Shown piece by piece: positions 7,030 to 12,160 of a stretch of DNA of 12,160 bases (within the stretch, counting starts at the first letter, position 1; every line of letters starts with the position of its first letter). A model generated the notes under the pieces. That model did no database searches. It was not told where the DNA came from and saw only the letters and a list, made by a program, of their open reading frames with translations. Origin of the DNA: Bdellovibrionota bacterium (GTDB lineage: Bacteria > Bdellovibrionota > Bacteriovoracia > Bacteriovoracales > Bacteriovoracaceae). The DNA is taken from assembly GCA_030836365.1 (NCBI GenBank), contig JAURQB010000117.1, positions 1 to 12,160 on the forward strand, given 5' to 3'. The translations under genes were made by a program, and so were the position numbers.

Positions 7030-10000
7030 CTACCTGAATTTAAATAGCCTCGGGACTCCGTGAAGCATATATGCTTTTGAAATTTTTTTCCAAATTTGAT
7101 CTTCTTCAGATATTCGTATTTTATTTTTATTTCTTTTTACATGACTAGCTAGACGATTTTGATCATTAAGAACACTATCAGTTCGAGATGATGCATAAGA
7201 TCTATTTCTCGATCCGCCAGCATATTCATTGTTTCTAGATGCTCTTGAGAATTCGTTATTTCTTTGACCTTCTAGAATAGGAGACTCCAATATTTCTTGT
7301 TGTTGTTTACCGATATCTATATTTCTAGCCTGATAGCCTACTTTATTTTTTAGGGCCTCTCCTATAGAAGAACTTTTCAACGAGGCGGCTAAATATTCAG
7401 CCTCATGCTTTTTTCGAATTGAATCTGAAAATCTTCCCTTAGTTAAAAGATTAAGCATTTTTGACTTATTTTTTTTCAGTTTCTTCACTGCTTCGTTTCT
7501 ATCTTTCAGGCTTTTCTTTAGTTCAGCTAGACTAGCTTTCTCACTTTCTCCATCATCAAAAACCATATCAGATCCACTATCACTGACACCCACATTAATT
7601 GGTTTTATTGAACCAGTTGGGAGTTCTAACTGCGGCGTTGTTGGAATTTTATCGAGCATTACAGTTTCCTCGATTTGGATATCACTACTACCTAATTCTT
7701 TCTCATAACCTTCTAATCTATCACCATAATTAGCGTGCCCATCGTTTGGATATTGATGACAAGTCTTACTCAACTTGCTCGACTCGCCCATCACTGTCTC
7801 TTCTGATGAAAGCTTGTTTTGATAATAACTAACTCCATAGGCTTCTGAGTAGTTTTTCGCTATATTATTCAAACATACAGAAACTTCTTGATGAAAAACC
7901 TGCTTGGCCTTTGCGTAAGACTCTAAATAAAATATACCATCTAAAAGAAATGTATAGGAGCTTATTTCCGTTGCACTTTCATTACTAACTGAGTTTAAAT
8001 ATTTACGGTCATGACAAGCTTGATTTGAACAACCATCTCCCCACTTGTTAAAACGCTCATTACTCTTTTCAATTTCAAATGGCAAAAATTCATAAAAAAT
8101 TGCTGCAACCTTTTGAGAGATTTGTTTATTATCATCAATGTTAAATAAGTTCACACCTCCGAATGTCCCAAGGAAAACTAGACCTGCCACAAGAAAACTT
8201 CCAAAGTTCAACGTGTCTCCCCAATCAAAACCATCTCGCACATATTGATTTTGATAGGTCCCAGTTAATGATTGGTAAACATATTTTTTCGTTAATTCGT
8301 CGGCCATTAATTGACGCCAGTTATCTCCATATATATCTCTTGCCTGTTTAATGGCCTCTTTAACGTCATCATCAGGCAGGTTTTTTTTCGCTCCAAGCTT
8401 AATGAGCATCATTAATTCATTATCACTCACGCCATCAATAACTCTATTTATCTCCGTACAACTTCCCGCACTTATTTTTTCTTGAGAGTAATCAGTAAGG
8501 CCATCATTAATATTTTCGATGAGCTTTTCTTGATCAATGACAAATCGTTTAACTAAAGGAAAATGTGTTGGATTATTCGTATATTTAGTTAAATTTTCTT
8601 TTTCACCAAGAAGTCCTGTTGGATAGATTGGGTTAACTAATTCTATCCACTTTCCAGTCTCTCTATCATAAACTCGCGACATCTCTTTTACGCAAACTTC
8701 ATTTGTCTTTCGATCACCAAACCAATCTGAATCTTTCGCCTTGATCGGTTCCCCAAATTGATCCTCACATGGTAAATCAATATCTGAAAATAGACCCTCT
8801 GATTCAAATTTTCCAAAGTGATAATAATTGCCTGTCACACCTGCACTTACTGGTTGTCTCGTTTTATAAAATAGGCCAGAAAAGCTATTTTCTTCAAATT
8901 CTTTAGGCCAGTCACTATTAGATGTAGATGTACCAAATAACCGATTATAACTTTCCTCGAAGCTAAATTTATAATTAGGATCACTAGAACTCCCAGAGTA
9001 ATCCATCGGGTTATAGTCCATACCTAAAATGTTGTATAAAAAGTGAGATTGGATTGAATAAACGCCAGACAACCCTTGATGATAATTCGCCAACATTTGA
9101 ATAGTAGACACGCCAGCAGCATTTTCAGAAATATTACTTTCACTCTGAGTTGATAAATCTGATTCTAATTCATCCTGAGCGTGCTTGAGGTAATTATGAA
9201 CTTCAAGCATTTTCCGATCAACTTGTTCGTTCGCCATTCTAAATTTTTCACCTAGACTAACAATATTCGAATTCACACCAAAAGTGTCATTAACACCGGC
9301 ACTATCTGCACGTCCCCAAAGATATTCTATACCTCTTAAGACTCGATAAAATCGGCGTGCCTTCGTTTCAGAAAACGCCATTTTGTCTTTTTCAGACCAG
9401 CTGTAATAGCTCTCAGAATAATCAGCATTACCACTACTACTTCCAAGACCCATCGATTCAAATGAAGATTTCATCTCGCCTTTTTCGTCGACATAGGAGT
9501 CTTCAAAAAATCCCCCCTCACAGGTAACAGGATTAACTTTAACTTTAAACATTGGTGGCCCTGCCGATACAAACTCTGCAGGATCAATACATTTAGTTTG
9601 AGTACCGTCATCATAAGCAATGCTACCTTCACAACAAAAATCTTCAGCAGGGTTCTTTAAAACGCCTCCTACAGTTGTACAAAGAGGTCGGCACTCCGCG
9701 GGTTTTGCACATAATTTAATTGCGCCTATATCAGCACCAGTAATAATCTTGGCCATTTTTTTGGAGAATTTTTTACAATAGCCAGAAGCACAGTTGTAAT
9801 CATCTTCACAGGCCATAATTCCTTCACCGAATTTTTTCTCCTTAATCTCTTTTTTAGAACTCACCACTACTAAACACTTATCAGAATAAAAACATTTCTG
9901 CTCTTCGCCTTGGCACTTGGATAATGCCTCTGTGGCACAAAGTTTATTTTTCTCTTCTTCACTCTCTGTTTTAGAATATTTGATGCAATGATTGTATTCG

Positions 10001-10632
10001 CTTTCTTCACAAAATTTGTGGGGACTCGTATCACCCTTTTCACACTCTCTTCTAAAAAGACAAACCTGGCCGGCACGATCTTGAAATTCAACATTGCCGA
10101 TAAGAGAATTAAGCTTATCTGTTTCTTGGCAACTATAACCTGGGTCACACAAACAATTTTCTCCATCAGGCCCACACGAACTTTCTAATTCCCCCTGACT
10201 TTTAAAGCCTAAATTTTTGAGTAGCACTAATCTACTAAATACCTTAAATGGATTTTCTTGATTTAACCGCTTAATTCCTGAATTCAAAACATAATCACAA
10301 CGGCTCCCAAACTCAGATCCAGTAATTTTCCCAAGACTTGTCATCTCTTCTTTTGAGACATAACCAATATCAACTAACTCCTCTTCAATAAAATCAACAT
10401 CTGCATCATCTAAAATTGGACGATAATGACCAACTTTACCACCACTCAGAAAAGCTCCCTTTTCGATATCTAATGATAATGCATCACTTTGAACATATTT
10501 GCCGTCTCGTTGAGTTATCTGTCGTAATTCAAGAGGAATATTATGATTAGCTGGCCCTTTATCCATTGCATGTAGAACCTCAATTGGAATAACCGAGCTA
10601 AAGACAAAGAGTAGAATAATTAGATATTTCAC
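7030..10632 (-). CDS. Large exported cysteine-rich protein, paralogue C
   Basis: This 1200-aa protein has a GTG start at 10632 and TAG stop at 7030. AAGGG at 10639-10643 and a Sec signal peptide (cleavage likely near VLHA, residue ~22) support the GTG. The cysteine framework matches A and B: RCDY (~112), CLC....C, CFYSDKC, NCASGYC (~280), C..PAEC.PLC, a CC pair and CIDPA. Later come AAGVST, DWFGDRK..EVC.KEM, LVNPIYP (~663) and RKYLNSVS. It differs from the others by a hydrophobic, possibly membrane-spanning stretch at ~810-830 and an extra CSNQAC pair near 866. The tail is Lys/Ser/Asn/Arg-rich with imperfect RNNE[FY] repeats (~1124-1150) and ends in W..IS..Y...GVPRLF. It is the most divergent and the first in transcription order. 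Function unknown; envelope or extracellular location inferred. Confidence 0.93.
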   Translation of the reverse strand: MKYLIILLFVFSSVIPIEVLHAMDKGPANHNIPLELRQITQRDGKYVQSDALSLDIEKGAFLSGGKVGHYRPILDDADVDFIEEELVDIGYVSKEEMTSLGKITGSEFGSRCDYVLNSGIKRLNQENPFKVFSRLVLLKNLGFKSQGELESSCGPDGENCLCDPGYSCQETDKLNSLIGNVEFQDRAGQVCLFRRECEKGDTSPHKFCEESEYNHCIKYSKTESEEEKNKLCATEALSKCQGEEQKCFYSDKCLVVVSSKKEIKEKKFGEGIMACEDDYNCASGYCKKFSKKMAKIITGADIGAIKLCAKPAECRPLCTTVGGVLKNPAEDFCCEGSIAYDDGTQTKCIDPAEFVSAGPPMFKVKVNPVTCEGGFFEDSYVDEKGEMKSSFESMGLGSSSGNADYSESYYSWSEKDKMAFSETKARRFYRVLRGIEYLWGRADSAGVNDTFGVNSNIVSLGEKFRMANEQVDRKMLEVHNYLKHAQDELESDLSTQSESNISENAAGVSTIQMLANYHQGLSGVYSIQSHFLYNILGMDYNPMDYSGSSSDPNYKFSFEESYNRLFGTSTSNSDWPKEFEENSFSGLFYKTRQPVSAGVTGNYYHFGKFESEGLFSDIDLPCEDQFGEPIKAKDSDWFGDRKTNEVCVKEMSRVYDRETGKWIELVNPIYPTGLLGEKENLTKYTNNPTHFPLVKRFVIDQEKLIENINDGLTDYSQEKISAGSCTEINRVIDGVSDNELMMLIKLGAKKNLPDDDVKEAIKQARDIYGDNWRQLMADELTKKYVYQSLTGTYQNQYVRDGFDWGDTLNFGSFLVAGLVFLGTFGGVNLFNIDDNKQISQKVAAIFYEFLPFEIEKSNERFNKWGDGCSNQACHDRKYLNSVSNESATEISSYTFLLDGIFYLESYAKAKQVFHQEVSVCLNNIAKNYSEAYGVSYYQNKLSSEETVMGESSKLSKTCHQYPNDGHANYGDRLEGYEKELGSSDIQIEETVMLDKIPTTPQLELPTGSIKPINVGVSDSGSDMVFDDGESEKASLAELKKSLKDRNEAVKKLKKNKSKMLNLLTKGRFSDSIRKKHEAEYLAASLKSSSIGEALKNKVGYQARNIDIGKQQQEILESPILEGQRNNEFSRASRNNEYAGGSRNRSYASSRTDSVLNDQNRLASHVKRNKNKIRISEEDQIWKKISKAYMLHGVPRLFKFR
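7033..7101 (-). other. Conserved C-terminal tail motif of paralogue C
   Basis: The final 23 residues read D.IW..IS..Y...GVPRLF plus three residues, matching the end of paralogue B. Aligned over 21 positions, D, W, I, S, Y, G, P, R, L and F are identical. Confidence 0.6.
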
Positions 10633-10638
10633 AAGTAA

Positions 10639-10643
10639 CCCTT
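10639..10643 (-). promoter_or_regulatory. Ribosome binding site of paralogue C
   Basis: On the minus strand AAGGG lies 6 nt before the GTG at 10632. It decides the start in favour of GTG, because the next in-frame ATG (near residue 23) would remove the signal peptide. Confidence 0.65.
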
Positions 10644-10742
10644 ATTACATTATTTGATCTTATCTAAATATTAAGTGAGTTTAGACGCCTAGGGTTGGCC
10701 AGGAGAAAAGCTAAAATTTAAAAGGCAAATAATTTTAACTAT

Positions 10743-10755
10743 TTAATCCGATTAA
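10743..10755. promoter_or_regulatory. Inverted repeat TTAATC-C-GATTAA
   Basis: A perfect 6+6 bp dyad with one central base lies in the middle of the divergent spacer, about 110 bp from paralogue C and 125 bp from the MscS-type gene. The size is typical of a transcription factor half-site pair, but AT-rich sequence makes chance occurrence likely. Confidence 0.25.
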
Positions 10756-10878
10756 TAGAAGAGTAATTTTGTTTTTCAAGTAAAAGAAAACGCCCCACTT
10801 TTGTGCTGACAAACCTAATATCAATGATTTATTTTCCCCCTCAATGCAGTTTATTTCACGCTCAGTAAAATAGGTTAA

Positions 10879-12160
10879 ATGAAGATGAAAATATCAATAA
10901 CTAAATTAATTTTAATTACATCAATCCTTACCTTATTCTATTTTGAGAATGGTTTTGCCCAAGTTTCAAAAGGCCCGAGGCAAACAATGTTTACCTTTTT
11001 AAAGGCGATGAAAGCATATAAAAATGGAGACGAAACAGGGCTTGAAAGGGCCACTTCTTTACTCTTTTTAGAACATCTACATCAAGAAACGAGACAACGC
11101 TCCGGTGAGCTTGCGGCCAAGAACTTAATCAATACGCTGGATCGAATTGAGCGCATTGATGTTCTCACTATTCCTAAAAAGTCAGAGGCAAAAAAATGGG
11201 TATACAAAAAAGAAATTTTGAATACTCCGGATGGCCAAGAAGAACTCGAAATTTCGATTACAAACTATGGGGAAAACCGCGGTTGGTTATTTTCGAAGGA
11301 AACTGTCTCCAACATTTCTCTTTATTATGATGCCGTCAAAAATAAAGAAGTTGTCACTGGCGTTAAAGAGCTAAAAGACTGGCGCGCACCGATTAAAAAG
11401 TTAATGCCTAAGTGGATGGGAAACCGAAGCTTTATTTTAATTAACGGCCAATGGGTTGGTTTGTTTTTCATCATTTTTATCGGTTTAATTATAGAGCGGT
11501 TTGCGCGTTTCTACTTGGCCGCTCTCGTCTTGCGCCAATTAAAAAAATTAAACGTCCATGCCCTGAGTGAGAAAAAAGAAAAGCAGCTAACTTTTCCATT
11601 TGGCATGATGGCCTTATCCGGCTTTTTCTCCGTAGCGATTCAATCACTTGAGCTTACCGATGAAGCATTATCCATTGGACTGAAGGGTGCGCGCATTGGC
11701 TTTACAATCGCAACCGTCTTTTTGGCCCATCATCTAGTGGACGTTATCGCTCTTTATTTTGAGAAACTTGCCAAGGATAGTGATAATAAATTTGATGATA
11801 TTCTTGTCCCGCTAATTAAAAAGTCCGGAAAGTTTTTTGTCCTTGCGGTCGGTGTCGTGGCCATTGGCGATTCGCTCTCCCTTGATATGAAAGGAATACT
11901 GACCGGACTTGGAATCGGAGGTTTGGCATTTGCTCTTGCCGCAAAAGACACGCTCGGAAATGTTTTTGGCTCGCTGACGGTTCTCCTTGATCGCCCGTTT
12001 CGTATCGGCGACTGGGTAAATATCGATGGCATTGAAGGAACGGTTGAAGAAGTTGGTCTTCGTTCCACGCGTATTCGAACATTTTATGATTCGCTCATCA
12101 CTGTTCCCAACGGCACACTAACAAGTGTACATGTCGATAACTATGGCCAGCGTCGCTTTC
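10879..12160 (+). CDS. MscS-family mechanosensitive ion channel with periplasmic domain (3' end outside window)
   Basis: 427 codons are visible before the edge. The protein starts with a signal peptide (ending GFA-Q near residue 25). A ~165-residue periplasmic domain with an opening PRQTMFTFLKAM motif follows, as found in some larger MscS homologues. Hydrophobic segments lie near 193-215, 239-256, 268-293 and 316-335. The MscS pore helix and beta-domain signature are unmistakable at ~338-410: GIGGLAFALAAKDTLGN, LLDRPFRIGDWV, GTVEEVG and TVPNGTL. The family forms heptameric inner-membrane channels that open under membrane tension and release solutes on hypo-osmotic shock. The remaining beta and alpha/beta domains lie outside. 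ATG 10879 and ATG 10885 are both possible starts; AGG at 10872-10874 is better spaced for the second. By hand count, line 11881-11940 is 47% GC, compared with 30% at 3241-3300, so this gene has a more typical composition than its neighbours. Confidence 0.93.
   Translation, partial: MKMKISITKLILITSILTLFYFENGFAQVSKGPRQTMFTFLKAMKAYKNGDETGLERATSLLFLEHLHQETRQRSGELAAKNLINTLDRIERIDVLTIPKKSEAKKWVYKKEILNTPDGQEELEISITNYGENRGWLFSKETVSNISLYYDAVKNKEVVTGVKELKDWRAPIKKLMPKWMGNRSFILINGQWVGLFFIIFIGLIIERFARFYLAALVLRQLKKLNVHALSEKKEKQLTFPFGMMALSGFFSVAIQSLELTDEALSIGLKGARIGFTIATVFLAHHLVDVIALYFEKLAKDSDNKFDDILVPLIKKSGKFFVLAVGVVAIGDSLSLDMKGILTGLGIGGLAFALAAKDTLGNVFGSLTVLLDRPFRIGDWVNIDGIEGTVEEVGLRSTRIRTFYDSLITVPNGTLTSVHVDNYGQRRF

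Larger units (their letters stand above)
10633..10878. promoter_or_regulatory. Divergent spacer between paralogue C and the MscS-type gene
   Basis: This 246-bp AT-rich spacer should carry promoters for both directions. Near C there is an imperfect dyad at 10651-10670 (TATTT/AAATA arms). Further on lies TTAATC-C-GATTAA at 10743-10755. A weak TTGTGC (10801-10806) with AATGAT 16 bp later could drive the MscS-type gene, but I cannot call a promoter with confidence. No small ORF or RNA gene is evident. Confidence 0.35.

Noticed and set aside
9870..10188. Frames of 101 aa (minus) and 66 aa (plus) in the cysteine-rich part of paralogue C
   Set aside because: Both are alternative frames of a region whose real frame is fixed by conserved cysteines.
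11754..12082. Two minus-strand frames of 104 and 88 aa
   Set aside because: They are antisense to the MscS pore helix and beta domain, whose plus-strand signature is unmistakable.

Overview
The window looks like a low-GC Gram-negative chromosome. Four of the five genes are AT-rich, and the four long ones start with Sec signal peptides. The overall look (AT-rich, large cysteine-rich exported proteins in tandem, an MscS-type channel with an added periplasmic domain) fits a Bdellovibrio/Bacteriovorax-type predatory bacterium. That placement is an inference by eye and only moderately secure.

Layout. Positions 1-10632 hold three very large minus-strand paralogues, called here C (7030-10632, 1200 aa), B (3503-6949, 1148 aa) and A (2833 down to the window edge, 944 aa seen, C-terminus missing). 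Each has a signal peptide, then a dense cysteine framework over roughly the first 350 residues, then a long, probably helical middle region with shared landmarks (AAGVS, DPIYP or NPIYP, a Tyr-rich segment). B and C, whose ends are visible, continue into a low-complexity basic tail that closes with the same short motif (W..IS..Y...G[IV]PRLF). I do not recognise the family. A plus-strand gene for a 188-aa cytoplasmic leucine-rich-repeat protein (2960-3526) sits between A and B. It is divergent from A and overlaps the 3' end of B by 24 bp. To the right, after a 246-bp divergent spacer, a plus-strand MscS-family mechanosensitive channel gene begins (10879) and runs off the window.

Regulatory interest. 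The 80-bp gap upstream of B contains a perfect (AT)13 tract about 45 bp before the start codon, a candidate contingency locus for B expression. A and B share a small palindromic leader element (AATCT.AGATT) at nearly the same distance from their start codons. Neither has an obvious Shine-Dalgarno sequence, whereas C has AAGGG in front of a GTG start.

The three paralogues are presumably exported to the periplasm or cell surface. Their tandem arrangement, mosaic similarity and the AT tract suggest a diversifying surface or secreted protein family. The LRR protein may be an accessory of the cluster or an unrelated insertion. The MscS gene looks like ordinary core content. I saw no tRNA, rRNA, CRISPR, insertion sequence or convincing Rho-independent terminator.
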